Shown here piece by piece: positions 47,615 to 59,374 of a stretch of 64,000 nucleotides of DNA (within the stretch, counting starts at the first letter, position 1; every line of letters begins with the position of its first letter). Made by a program: the position numbers and the translations under genes. The stretch is from Thermoanaerobaculales bacterium (GTDB lineage Bacteria; Acidobacteriota; Thermoanaerobaculia; Thermoanaerobaculales; Sulfomarinibacteraceae): assembly GCA_029287235.1 (NCBI GenBank), contig JARFRM010000224.1:1-64000 (forward strand), read 5' to 3'. Below the pieces are notes generated by a model, which was not told where the DNA came from, made no database searches, and saw only the letters and a program-made list of their open reading frames with translations.

Positions 47615-48958
47615 ATGTCGAGATCAATATTGACGACGATCGCCACCACCATGGCCGTCCTCGGTTTGGTCGGTTGCTCCGCTCCGGACTCCCATGATCC
47701 TTCTCCGCCCAACCTGCTGCTCATCTCCCTCGACGCATTACGCGCCGACCACCTGAGCAGCTATGGCTATGACCGCCACACGACGCCCTTTCTCGACGAG
47801 CTCTCCGCTCAGGGAGTGCGTTTCTCCCACGCCTCGGTCAACACCCATGGCACGCCTTCGTCGCACACCACCATGCTGACCTCGCTCTATCAGGAGACCC
47901 ACCGGGTGTGGGCCGACCCGGCGTCGGGAACACGGCGGGCGCCGTCGATTCCGGACGAGGTCGATCTGCTGCAGGAGATCCTCGTCCGCGAGGGATTCGC
48001 AACCGCGGCAGTGACCGGCGGCGGCTGGATGTCGGCGAGCTACGGATTCTCCCGCGGCTTCGACTTTTTCTCCGACGAAGGCCGAACCGCCGATCAAGGC
48101 GTCGAGCTCTTTGCCGAGATCCTCGGCCAAGCCCTCGGCACCGGTGACCCGGTCTTTGCCTTCTTCCACACCTACCAGGTCCACTCGCCCTATCTGCCTC
48201 CGGATGGATACGGCACGCTCTTCGGCGAGTTCTCCGGTTCCGTCGAACCAACAAGCGAAGCGCTCCGGCCGCTCGCGGCCACCGCAGGAAAGCACCTCGA
48301 TCAGGAAGACTTCGACTTCCTCGTATCGCAGTACGACGGTGAGATCCGCTTCCTCGACGACAGTCTCCGCGTGCTCTTTGGCCGACTCGAGGAGATGGGA
48401 TTCCTCGACAACGCGGTGGTGCTCATCACCGCCGACCACGGTGAGGAGTTCGGCGACCACGGCGGCCTCCTCCACCGCGGCACCCTCTTCGAGGAGCTGG
48501 TCCGGGTGCCGTTCATCGTCTGGGGACGCGGGGTTCCGGCAGGGGCCGTCGATCCGACGCTGGTGAGCACGGTCGATGTCGCCCCGACCCTGCTCGCGGC
48601 CGCCGGGGTCGAACCGCCTGCCATCATGGAGGGCCGCAACGTCCTCGCTCCAGACGCCACACCGTGGGCCGAGCAACGGATCTTCGCCCAGTATCGCAAC
48701 GCGATCTACAGCGTCCGCACCCCACGTTTCAAGCTCATCAGCGGCGCCGGAGGCAGTCGAATGCTCTTCAACCTGGTCCGCGATCCCGGCGAGCGCTACA
48801 ACCTCGTAGACCGGCGACCCGAGCACACGACGGCCTTGGCGGCGGAGCTCGATGCCTGGCGCCAGGCACGCCCACTGCTCGCGGACTCGGCATCATCGAC
48901 CACCGATCTCGATCCCGCCACCGAGGACCGGTTGCGGGCCCTGGGCTATCTCGACTGA
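47615..48958 (+). CDS. Sulfatase-fold (alkaline phosphatase superfamily) lipoprotein
   Basis: 447 residues from ATG 47615. The N-terminus MSRSILTTIATTMAVLGLVGC carries a lipobox before Cys21. LLISLDALRADHLSSYGYDRHTTPFLDEL and ITADHGEEFGDHGGLLHRGTLFEELVRVPFIVWG are the metal-binding blocks of pfam sulfatases. The usual C/S-x-P-S-R site that gives formylglycine reads THGTPSSHTTML, without Cys or Ser at that position, so activity as a true sulfatase is doubtful; a phosphodiesterase or phosphotransferase using Thr is possible. Its end overlaps the convergent response-regulator gene by 13 bases. Confidence 0.82.
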   Translation: MSRSILTTIATTMAVLGLVGCSAPDSHDPSPPNLLLISLDALRADHLSSYGYDRHTTPFLDELSAQGVRFSHASVNTHGTPSSHTTMLTSLYQETHRVWADPASGTRRAPSIPDEVDLLQEILVREGFATAAVTGGGWMSASYGFSRGFDFFSDEGRTADQGVELFAEILGQALGTGDPVFAFFHTYQVHSPYLPPDGYGTLFGEFSGSVEPTSEALRPLAATAGKHLDQEDFDFLVSQYDGEIRFLDDSLRVLFGRLEEMGFLDNAVVLITADHGEEFGDHGGLLHRGTLFEELVRVPFIVWGRGVPAGAVDPTLVSTVDVAPTLLAAAGVEPPAIMEGRNVLAPDATPWAEQRIFAQYRNAIYSVRTPRFKLISGAGGSRMLFNLVRDPGERYNLVDRRPEHTTALAAELDAWRQARPLLADSASSTTDLDPATEDRLRALGYLD

Positions 48959-49659
48959 GATCCGCTCGGTTGATGGCGGTAGCCCACCCCGTGCACGGTG
49001 GTGATGATCTGCGGTGAGCTCGGATCGACCTCGATCCGTTTGCGGAGCTGAGAAATGGTCTGGTCGAGGGTCCGGCTCGAGGGCAGATAGTCCACCCCCC
49101 AGCAGGCGTTGAAGATGGTGTTGCGGTCGAGGGCCTTGCCGGCGTGGTGGTGCAGGAGACGGAGGATCTTGACTTCTCGGAGGCTGAGATCAACGTCGAC
49201 ATCGCCCCGCCGCGCCCGCAGCTCATCCGGCAGGATCTCGAGATCCGCCATCCAGAAAGGCTCGGAGTCCGGCGAAGGTCCGCTCGAAGCCTTCGTCGCC
49301 AGCCACCTCCGGGTCACCGCTCGGATCCGGGCCACCACCTCTCTGATCCCAAAGGGTTTGGTGAGGAAGTCGTCGGCGCCGAGCTCGAGGCCCACGACCT
49401 TGTCGATCTCCTCGGACTTGGCGCTGATGAAGATCACCGGGACATCGCTCGGCCGGGCGCGGAGTCGGCGGCAGACCTCGTAGCCGTCGATCTCGGGCAT
49501 CATGATGTCGAGGCACACCACATCGGGAGCCACGCGGTCGAAGAGAGCGAGGGCCTCGGCACCATCGGCCGCCTCTACGGTGTCGTAGCCCTCGGCCTCG
49601 AGCACTTCCACCAGAGCCCGCCGGGTCAGGAGATCGTCTTCAGCCACAAGAATCTTCAC
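48946..49659 (-). CDS. OmpR/PhoB-type response regulator
   Basis: 237 residues. The receiver domain has the acidic pocket Asp8/Asp9, phosphate-accepting Asp51 (VVCLDIMMPE) and ISAKSEEIDKVVGLELGADDFLTKPF with the conserved Thr/Ser and Lys. The C-terminal winged helix (about 135-230) has LSLREVKILRLLHHHAGKALDRNTIF and TLDQTISQLRKRIEVDP...VHGVGYR. It overlaps the histidine kinase gene (ATGA), so the two form a two-component pair. Convergent with the sulfatase-fold gene. Confidence 0.95.
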   Translation of the reverse strand: MKILVAEDDLLTRRALVEVLEAEGYDTVEAADGAEALALFDRVAPDVVCLDIMMPEIDGYEVCRRLRARPSDVPVIFISAKSEEIDKVVGLELGADDFLTKPFGIREVVARIRAVTRRWLATKASSGPSPDSEPFWMADLEILPDELRARRGDVDVDLSLREVKILRLLHHHAGKALDRNTIFNACWGVDYLPSSRTLDQTISQLRKRIEVDPSSPQIITTVHGVGYRHQPSGSQSR

Positions 49660-51245
49660 GTTGGAACTCCCTCGCCGTCGTTGGGCAGCTCGAGCTCGAA
49701 GCAGGCGCCCCCGTCGGCTGCCGAAAGGCGGAGCTCACCACCATGGAGGCGGGCCAACTCGCGGGCGATGGAAAGCCCGATTCCGGTGCCGGACACACCT
49801 TCGGTGAGACGGTCCGACAGCCGGACGAAGGGTTCGAAGACCGCCTCCTCCCGCCCGGCGGGAATCCCGGGCCCGCGGTCCCTGATCCGAACCACCGTTG
49901 TGGCCGCGGTCTGCCGGGAAGAGATCTCAGCCACCCCACCACCGGCGGCGTACTTCTCGATGTTTCCCAGCAGATTGCCCACCACCTGCTCGACGGCGTC
50001 CGGATCGAAGAGCAGCAGTCGGGGTGCGGCCAGATCGAGCAGGATGGCGACACCCCTGCCTTCTAGAGACGGCCGAAACTGGTCCGCCACCGACCGCAGG
50101 GTGTCGTCCACCGACCCCCGCACCGGGCGGATGGCCAGCGTTCCTCGGTTGTGACCGGCAAAGCTGAGGACATTGCCGATGAGACGGCTCAACCGTCCAC
50201 TCTCGGCAACGATGACGTCAATATACGATCCGGTCTCGCCATCGTCCCCGCCGATTCGCCGCTCGAGCAGCTCGGCGTAGAGGCGGATGTTGGTCAGAGG
50301 TGTTCGCAGCTCGTGTGAGACCTGGTTGACGAAACCCACCCGCTCGGAGGCCTCACGGAGCTCGCGCGAGCTTTCACGGTGGAAGACAAGAGCGAGACCG
50401 CTCAGCACCGCCGCGGCAATGATCAACCCCGCCACCCGGAGAAAGCCGCCGAGCGTGCCCACCGCACCGCCCGCCCAGTACTCGGTGCGCAACGTCCACG
50501 CGCCGAGAGGCGAAGACAGCCGGCGTTCGACGGCGTCAACCGAGGATCCCTCCGTCGCCGGCGGTTCGGATTGAGAGAGGACGCGGCCCTGCGAATCTTC
50601 GAGCACGATCCGACCCCAGCGGGTGGGGGTTGCAGCCCCACCAGGATCCGTGGAGAGCTCGACAAGGAGATCGGCCACCAGCCGAACCCGGTCGAGCTCG
50701 ACCGCGATGAGACTGCCCCTGGGATCCCTCCGCCAAAAGAGGAGGTGGAGCCCCGTGTCCCAGTACCATGCGTACCAGCCGTGATCCGCCGCCGGCAGTG
50801 CAGATTGTCCCGAGTCGACGACCCCGGTCTGCGTCTGCTGTTCGACCTCGCCGCCGAGCAACCGACCGACGAGGATCTGTCGGATCCGGACCAGAAAATC
50901 TCGTTCGGCGTCGCTGATACCCGTCTCCAGCGGGGGATGGAGCAGGCGCCCATCAGACGCCTGCACCGCCACCTGCGTCACCTCGGGCGTGCTTCGGACG
51001 AATTCCCGCCAACCCTCGGTGTCCCCGCCTGACGGAACCTCCCTCGCGAGCAACCGCCGCGCGCGGTCCTCGAGGACCCGCTGGATCCTGGAATCGACAT
51101 CGGCCAACCGGCTCTCGGCTGCGGCGCGGAGTTGGCCGGCGACCCGCCCCCGCTCATCACGAACGCCGCGGATCGCCAGCCAGGCCAGCAGCCCGGTGGG
51201 CAGCACCACGATGAGCACCAGCAGGGCGGTCAACCGACGCGACAC
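49656..51245 (-). CDS. Sensor histidine kinase
   Basis: 529 residues from GTG 51245, three bases after the VWA gene stop (region GGAAGAAATAAGA). Two membrane helices (about 2-25 and 265-285) flank a periplasmic sensor region of about 235 residues. The HisKA phospho-acceptor is His311 in QVSHELRTPL. The HATPase_c domain has VVGNLLGNIEKYA (N box), DRGPGIPAGRE (G1) and GTGIGLSIARELARLHGG (G2). It should phosphorylate the downstream OmpR-type regulator. The ligand is unknown. Co-transcription with a VWA lipoprotein suggests a cell-envelope stimulus. Confidence 0.93.
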   Translation of the reverse strand: MSRRLTALLVLIVVLPTGLLAWLAIRGVRDERGRVAGQLRAAAESRLADVDSRIQRVLEDRARRLLAREVPSGGDTEGWREFVRSTPEVTQVAVQASDGRLLHPPLETGISDAERDFLVRIRQILVGRLLGGEVEQQTQTGVVDSGQSALPAADHGWYAWYWDTGLHLLFWRRDPRGSLIAVELDRVRLVADLLVELSTDPGGAATPTRWGRIVLEDSQGRVLSQSEPPATEGSSVDAVERRLSSPLGAWTLRTEYWAGGAVGTLGGFLRVAGLIIAAAVLSGLALVFHRESSRELREASERVGFVNQVSHELRTPLTNIRLYAELLERRIGGDDGETGSYIDVIVAESGRLSRLIGNVLSFAGHNRGTLAIRPVRGSVDDTLRSVADQFRPSLEGRGVAILLDLAAPRLLLFDPDAVEQVVGNLLGNIEKYAAGGGVAEISSRQTAATTVVRIRDRGPGIPAGREEAVFEPFVRLSDRLTEGVSGTGIGLSIARELARLHGGELRLSAADGGACFELELPNDGEGVPT

Positions 51246-51247
51246 TC

Positions 51248-52579
51248 TTATTTCTTCCGTTGCTTGCTTCGAATGAGCTGCTTCTCGGTCATGGCCTTGC
51301 GCTGGACCTTCCACTGCTCCTGTTTGACGATCGTCTCGGCATCGACCTCATTCTCCATCGCCACATCGGCGAGGATCTGCGAATCGTACTGTTGCGCCTT
51401 GTCTTTGGCATAGGCCGTGTTCTTCAGCAGAACCATCTGGGCTTCCTCGATCCGGCCCTGGTCACGGAGATCGACGGCGAGACGATTCTGCTCGGTGGCG
51501 ATCTGCTCGACGACGGCGACCATGACATCGGTCGCCTCGCTGGCGGCCACAAGCTCATCGTCCGCGCTGTAGCTCGCCTCAACCCACCGTGTGCCTTCTT
51601 CGGTCGCCGGGGTCTCCCCCATCCGGAGGAAGGACCAGCTGACACCGGCGAGCCGCCTGGCCTCACCGCTGGCGCCGGCCGGAGCTTCGAGCTCGAGCAG
51701 GACGTATTGCTCCTGCGCCGCGTAGAGCTGATTGAGAGTAACAACCACCATCCGGCCGGCGATCTCGGCATCACGGCCGAGGACCCGTACGGGGCGGGCG
51801 CCGGGGGCGCACTCGATCCGCACAAGGACGTCCTGCGCCGTCACCGAGATCGCATCGCCGAACTCGGCATCGAAGATCCGCGCGAGATCCCGCGGGTGCT
51901 CGACAAAGGTGTGGTTCCCATCGCTGCCGCCGGCGAGCCGGGCCATGAGATCTTCGTTGTAGCCCAGACCGAGACCGATGGTGCTGACGGCAATCCCTTC
52001 CTTCTTGAGCGACGCACCGAGAGCACCGAGCTCGGCAGGCGAATCCGGACCGACATTGGCGAGCCCGTCGGAGAGCAGCACCACGCGGTTGACCCGTTCA
52101 CGGTCGAGGAACTTGCGGACCTCGGCGGCGCCGACGCTGACTCCGGCGAAGAGGGCCGTCGAGCCCCCGGGCTGGAGCTCCTCGATGGCGGCGAGCACCG
52201 CCGTCCGGTCGGCCACCTTGGTTGCCGGCAGCAGGACCCGCACCGTGTCGTCATAGGCGACCACCGACACGATATCGTCGGGATGGAGACGATTGACGGC
52301 CAACGCCGCCGCTTCCTTGGCCCGCTCGAGTTTCTCGCCCTGCATGGAACCTGATCGATCGATGACGATGGCGACGTTGACCGGCGCCCGGTAGTCGCGC
52401 TCGCCATCGACGCTCAAGCCGACCTTGAGATAGACCGTCTGCGGCGCCCCGGCCAGGATCACGGGTTGTGACAGGGTGATGTTCACCGCCTCACGGCTGG
52501 CGTCGGCGGTCGGCGTGCAGGCCACCGCTGCGAACACGGCGATGATTGCGATCCACTTGCTGTTGGCTCTGTTGCTCAC
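51248..52579 (-). CDS. VWA domain lipoprotein
   Basis: 443 residues from GTG 52579, with GGGAGAA upstream. The N-terminus SKWIAIIAVFAAVAC suggests a signal peptide with a lipobox-like AVAC. The von Willebrand A domain (about 65-245) has a MIDAS site: VNVAIVIDRSGSMQGEKL, then GGSTALFAGV and LLSDGLANVGPDSP. C-terminal region with an extended helix (EQNRLAVDLRDQGRIEEAQMVLLKN) is typical of bacterial VWA proteins similar to inter-alpha-trypsin inhibitor-like ones. It binds divalent metal and probably another protein at the envelope. It is upstream of the histidine kinase gene in one operon, so the two may act together. Confidence 0.88.
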   Translation of the reverse strand: MSNRANSKWIAIIAVFAAVACTPTADASREAVNITLSQPVILAGAPQTVYLKVGLSVDGERDYRAPVNVAIVIDRSGSMQGEKLERAKEAAALAVNRLHPDDIVSVVAYDDTVRVLLPATKVADRTAVLAAIEELQPGGSTALFAGVSVGAAEVRKFLDRERVNRVVLLSDGLANVGPDSPAELGALGASLKKEGIAVSTIGLGLGYNEDLMARLAGGSDGNHTFVEHPRDLARIFDAEFGDAISVTAQDVLVRIECAPGARPVRVLGRDAEIAGRMVVVTLNQLYAAQEQYVLLELEAPAGASGEARRLAGVSWSFLRMGETPATEEGTRWVEASYSADDELVAASEATDVMVAVVEQIATEQNRLAVDLRDQGRIEEAQMVLLKNTAYAKDKAQQYDSQILADVAMENEVDAETIVKQEQWKVQRKAMTEKQLIRSKQRKK

Positions 52580-52688
52580 GGGGTTCTCCCTTCGTTCAAC
52601 CCCATGACATCGCGGTCGGTCGTCCGAGTGGTCAGATCCAGAGAAAACATCTGTCAGAAAATTGTAAGCCGAATCGATGAACAACGAC

Positions 52689-53801
52689 TCAATCGGTGAT
52701 CGCAAAAAGACAGTTCCTGCAGATGAAATCATCGGGCGCATCGTCGATGCCGTAGGCCCACCGGCGAAGCTTCGCCATTGCGTCACCGGCCAACACTTCA
52801 TCAACGGTCTGGGTGGCGAGATCGCCCACGGTGTGGACCTCGTCATAGTCCTCGCAGCAGAAGACGACCTTCCCGGCGGCGGTGATGTGGAGGTGCTCGA
52901 GGGGACGGGAACCGAGGTTGTCGCAGCCGCGGAGCCTCCGGTGCGGTTTGTCGGGTCCGATGCCGACATCGAGCCAGCCCGCGCGGTCCATGATATTGAA
53001 CGGTCGGACGACGAAATTGGAGCCTGCAAACCGTGCCTCGAGGGCCTCGATCTCACTCCGGTGGTCCTCATCATCGTGACCCAGCACCACCAGGGCCATG
53101 GTCTCGGCCAGTGGCTTGTCCTTCATGTAGTCGAGGTGGGAGAGCACCCTGGGCAGGTGGTCCTTGCCGCGGTCCTTCTTGTAGCGTTCGCGATCGACGG
53201 TGGAGATGTTGATCCCGAGATACACGAGCCCGCCGAGCTCGACCACCGCGTCCACCTTGTCGGGGGTGAAGCCCGAAGCGTTGGAAAGAACCGCCGGCGG
53301 CAGCCGGTGCTCGCGAAGCAGGGCGACTTGATCGACAAAACGACGGTCCGCGGTGGGCTCGTTGTAGTTGGACAGGCCGACTCCCTCGATGGTGTCCCGG
53401 TGCGCCGCGAGCTGGGCGACGATGGACTCGAAGAGCCCGGTGGGCATGTGCTCGGTGGGCCGCGGCGCCGAGCCCACCGGGCAGAAATAGCAGCCCTGGG
53501 TGCAGTTGGAACAGGTCTCGAGGGAGACATAGCGCAGATGGAAATCGTGCGATCGGTCGGCGGAGACCGCCTCGATCCAACCATCGGCCAACCACCTGTG
53601 TTGCTCGTCGTCGAGGGTGGCGAAGGTGCCCTCGTTCTCGACGACGCGACGCAGCTCGACATAGCCGGGATCTCCGGGCACGACCACCCGGCCGGTGAGA
53701 GGGTGAGAGAGTCGTCCCGCCTCGACGTGGATCCAGGGACTCGCCCGCCAGGGCCCGTCCGATGGATGTGCGCTTTTACCGTCGTGATCGTTTTCGGACA
53801 T
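52689..53801 (-). CDS. Radical SAM protein with SPASM-like cysteines
   Basis: 370 residues. ATG 53801 stands seven bases after TATAAT, so a leaderless mRNA is likely; an upstream ATG at 53810 overlaps that box. The Fe-S motif is Cys100, Cys104, Cys107 (NCTQGCYFC). SNYNEPTADRRFVDQV, VLSNASGF and YLGINISTVD are typical of SPASM radical SAM enzymes. The end has VVFCCEDYDEVHTVGDLATQTVDEVLAG and ICRNCLF, which may hold auxiliary clusters. A peptide or sugar substrate is possible. The neighbouring divergent gene encodes an unknown secreted protein, and the upstream minus-strand neighbour is not related. Confidence 0.85.
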   Translation of the reverse strand: MSENDHDGKSAHPSDGPWRASPWIHVEAGRLSHPLTGRVVVPGDPGYVELRRVVENEGTFATLDDEQHRWLADGWIEAVSADRSHDFHLRYVSLETCSNCTQGCYFCPVGSAPRPTEHMPTGLFESIVAQLAAHRDTIEGVGLSNYNEPTADRRFVDQVALLREHRLPPAVLSNASGFTPDKVDAVVELGGLVYLGINISTVDRERYKKDRGKDHLPRVLSHLDYMKDKPLAETMALVVLGHDDEDHRSEIEALEARFAGSNFVVRPFNIMDRAGWLDVGIGPDKPHRRLRGCDNLGSRPLEHLHITAAGKVVFCCEDYDEVHTVGDLATQTVDEVLAGDAMAKLRRWAYGIDDAPDDFICRNCLFAITD

Positions 53802-53808
53802 GAAGGGC

Positions 53809-53814
53809 ATTATA
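53809..53814 (-). promoter_or_regulatory. -10 box (TATAAT) for the radical SAM gene
   Basis: Consensus TATAAT on the minus strand with seven bases to the ATG at 53801. No clear -35 partner. This is the best-matching leaderless-type start in the window together with 14936-14941. Confidence 0.5.
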
Positions 53815-53999
53815 CGGATGAACCACCGCCGGACACTTGAGTGGTCGCTCAAGAGCTTGACAAGAACGGTTCCCAGATCGAGACTGATGGATACACCAAA
53901 AGTATCAGGTGGTGAACCGGTGTCTTTCTCTGGCGTTTTGTTTTGGACTTGGTTGCACTTAGGGCGAGAGGCGGCCTCGATCAACAAGGGAGGTTCGAG

Positions 54000-55391
54000 A
54001 TGAGGAGTGTCTACCAAACAAACAATTCACTCTGGAGGGTCCTGACCCTCATCCTGGTCGGCATGGCCGCGATCACCGCGGTCGCGCAGGAGGAGGAGGA
54101 GACCAAGTGGTGGATCCCGCCCGAGCTGGGTCTCTCGGTCGTCGTGCCCTGGGGCGACGACATCGCCATCCAGGACGACGGCGGATTCGCCCTGACCCTG
54201 CAAATGTCCGCCTGGGAGCACAAGATCCTCGGAATCGGCGTGAAGACCTACCCGCCGACCCTGCCCGGAGAGCGCACTCCGGGCTGGCTCGTCTTTGACG
54301 ATCCGGACGGGTGCCCGTCGTTCATCGATCCCTCGTTCCAGGCGGCTGCATACGTTTCAGTCTATTGCAACCAGAATCCGGCGAGCTGGCCGGACTGCCA
54401 GCCCCCCGATTGGGGACCGCTCTTGACCTACCAATGCCCGGATGACGCCCCGGACGGCTACGACTGGTGGGCCGATGCGGCGGCCATGGACCCGTGGATC
54501 TTCGACGAGACTTGGGTCGAATTTTTCTCGGGAATCTCGGTCCCCGACCAGGTTCCACCGGAAGAACAGGAGACCCCACCGCAGGTGTGGCAACACGATG
54601 GAGAATGCGACACGAGCATCCCGCCGATCTGCACCACCGATTTCGAACTCGTCGGAGTCGGTCCGAGCCTCGGTTCTGAGACCGACTTCACCCGGTACGG
54701 CCGATGGGCTCGTCTGCCCGGTCTCGTCGTCATCCCCGACCATGGCCCCGGTCTGGTGACCAGGACCCTCGACCCCGCCGACTTTCCGTACGATCCCATC
54801 GATCCGCCCCAGCCGACCTACAGCCAGTTCTTCGACCCGCCGCAGCCCCTCGAGGCGTGGAACGTGGCCGGTCTCTTCAACACCGTCGGCCACACGCTCC
54901 AGGCCGACAAATACGCGTGGCCCGGTTGGGGTCGGACGACCTTGACCGCGCAGATCGTCGCCCCAAGCTCGCTCTTCCGTCCGGTGATGCTGATCGATCG
55001 CCACGTTTCGATCCCATTCACCGATGATCTGGGGGTCTCCTGCGGGGAAGGCCATTCCGCCTATCGGCTCGACGGCGGTCCTCTGACCTGTGTCCAGCAC
55101 ACGACCAACTGGCTCGACCAGTACACCAACGCCGAGCTCATCACGCTCCGGATCTTCGTCGTCAACGGCGATGCGCCCGACGTCGTCGTCGACATGGACG
55201 GCAACGGGGTTCTCAATCTCCGTGACGTGGAGGCCATGGGCTACGAGGCGCTCACCTATGAGCGGGTCGTGAGGTTCTACCAATACAGCCAGGCCTACTG
55301 CGGCGTGCGTTACGACTTCGACGGCGATCACATCGCACCGGAGTGCGTGTTGGCCGCTCGGGCCGGAGGGATCACCGGCGTTCCGCGCTGA
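54000..55391 (+). CDS. Secreted protein of unknown function with Ca-binding-like segment
   Basis: 463 residues. ATG 54000 follows GGGAGG. Residues 1-29 are a signal peptide (SLWRVLTLILVGMAAITAVAQ). The mature protein is rich in Trp, Pro, Tyr and Asp and has several Cys (GCPSF, CNQNPASWPDCQPP, YQCPDD, ECDTSIPPIC), consistent with disulfides outside the cytoplasm. Near the end VDMDGNGVLNLRDVEAMGY resembles one EF-hand or dockerin-type loop (DxDxNGxxxxxD), and YDFDGDH may be a second partial loop. I recognise no family. It is divergent from the radical SAM gene across about 200 bases. Confidence 0.7.
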   Translation: MRSVYQTNNSLWRVLTLILVGMAAITAVAQEEEETKWWIPPELGLSVVVPWGDDIAIQDDGGFALTLQMSAWEHKILGIGVKTYPPTLPGERTPGWLVFDDPDGCPSFIDPSFQAAAYVSVYCNQNPASWPDCQPPDWGPLLTYQCPDDAPDGYDWWADAAAMDPWIFDETWVEFFSGISVPDQVPPEEQETPPQVWQHDGECDTSIPPICTTDFELVGVGPSLGSETDFTRYGRWARLPGLVVIPDHGPGLVTRTLDPADFPYDPIDPPQPTYSQFFDPPQPLEAWNVAGLFNTVGHTLQADKYAWPGWGRTTLTAQIVAPSSLFRPVMLIDRHVSIPFTDDLGVSCGEGHSAYRLDGGPLTCVQHTTNWLDQYTNAELITLRIFVVNGDAPDVVVDMDGNGVLNLRDVEAMGYEALTYERVVRFYQYSQAYCGVRYDFDGDHIAPECVLAARAGGITGVPR

Positions 55392-55427
55392 CCCGGCAGC
55401 AGGATCAACACAACCCGCGGGCGACGC

Positions 55428-58367
<2,940 letters not shown>

Positions 58368-58505
58368 TCAACAATCCGGATTCCCCTGTTTTCACCCTGC
58401 GGAGGACCGTCCGTCCGGCGATGTTGGCAACCGATCGGATCGATCAGCGATCGGCCGGGAAATCTCGCTCAGTATATCGTGCGCGCCGGGGCTGTCCGGC
58501 CTCGT

Positions 58506-59081
58506 TCAGAAGGTGAAGGTGGCGCCGATGGAAATCAGATAGACGCTGTCGGCATCGGCGATGTCGAAGTACTCCACCTCGCCGCGTACCGCCAGGCCTT
58601 TGAAGCGAACCTGGGCGCCGATGCCGAAAACCATGTCGGTTCCGTTGTCGGTGGTGAAGTGGATGATGTCGCCGATGGCCGATTGGATGTCGGCGTCCCA
58701 GCTGACGACCCCGACCTTGGCGAAGATGTCGGCGATGCCCAGCGGGATCATGCCCATGGCGAAAGCGTCCAAGCCCTTGAGGTCGGCCCGAACGTTGACG
58801 GGTTCACCGGTTCCCGGGGGCGAGTCACTCAACCGACCGAAATCGACATAGCTTCCTTCCACCGCGAGGAAACCCATGAACCGGTAACCGGCTATGATCT
58901 TGTAGGAGGTGTCGCTTGCCGAGAAGTCGAAGCCGTCGAAATCGAGGTCGTCGATCTTGAGGGAGGTCTGGCCGAAACTACCGCCGACATAGAAACCGTT
59001 CTTGGCCGAGGCCGGGACAGCTGCCAGCGCCACGGCCACCAGTGCGGTCCCGACCAACGCGCTGCGAAAAACTCGATTCAT
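58506..59081 (-). CDS. Outer-membrane beta-barrel protein
   Basis: 191 residues. ATG 59081 with GGGAGAA upstream. The signal peptide reads MNRVFRSALVGTALVAVALAAVPASA. The mature part has alternating beta strands (NGFYVGGSFGQTSLKI, YKIIAGYRFMGFLAVEGSYVDFG, DIFAKVGVVSWDADI, VFGIGAQVRFKGLAVRGEVEYFDI) and ends with SIGATFTF, an aromatic C-terminal residue typical of barrel insertion. It resembles small eight-stranded OmpA/OmpW-like barrels. Substrate or partner unknown. The preceding 138 bases up to the kinase start are without features. Confidence 0.85.
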   Translation of the reverse strand: MNRVFRSALVGTALVAVALAAVPASAKNGFYVGGSFGQTSLKIDDLDFDGFDFSASDTSYKIIAGYRFMGFLAVEGSYVDFGRLSDSPPGTGEPVNVRADLKGLDAFAMGMIPLGIADIFAKVGVVSWDADIQSAIGDIIHFTTDNGTDMVFGIGAQVRFKGLAVRGEVEYFDIADADSVYLISIGATFTF

Positions 59082-59374
59082 ATCATGTTCTCCCTTCGGC
59101 CCGGGCCTACGGTGCAGCCCCACAACTGGGATGGTACTCGATCACCGATACATCCTCGCTCCCTGCACATCTTCAACCTACCAAGACGGGTGGAATCCAT
59201 GACCCGGACCATCCAGTCTCCGTGACGACCGTCACCAGAAACGCAGGTTGGGGGGGTCCGTCCGCCTGAAAGGTGGGCAATCGACCCCGGGGAGCGTACA
59301 TTCAGTAGGGAAGACGCCGGAAGCAACCAACGTCGTCAAATCGAACACGGCCGACGATTGAGAGGCGGTCCTCG
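59082..59374. other. 293-base divergent intergenic gap
   Basis: It must hold the promoter of the barrel protein gene (leftward) and of the EAL-CZB gene (rightward). TTGAAG and TGTATC, 18 bases apart on the minus strand, are a weak candidate for the former. No repeat or gene was found. Confidence 0.4.
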
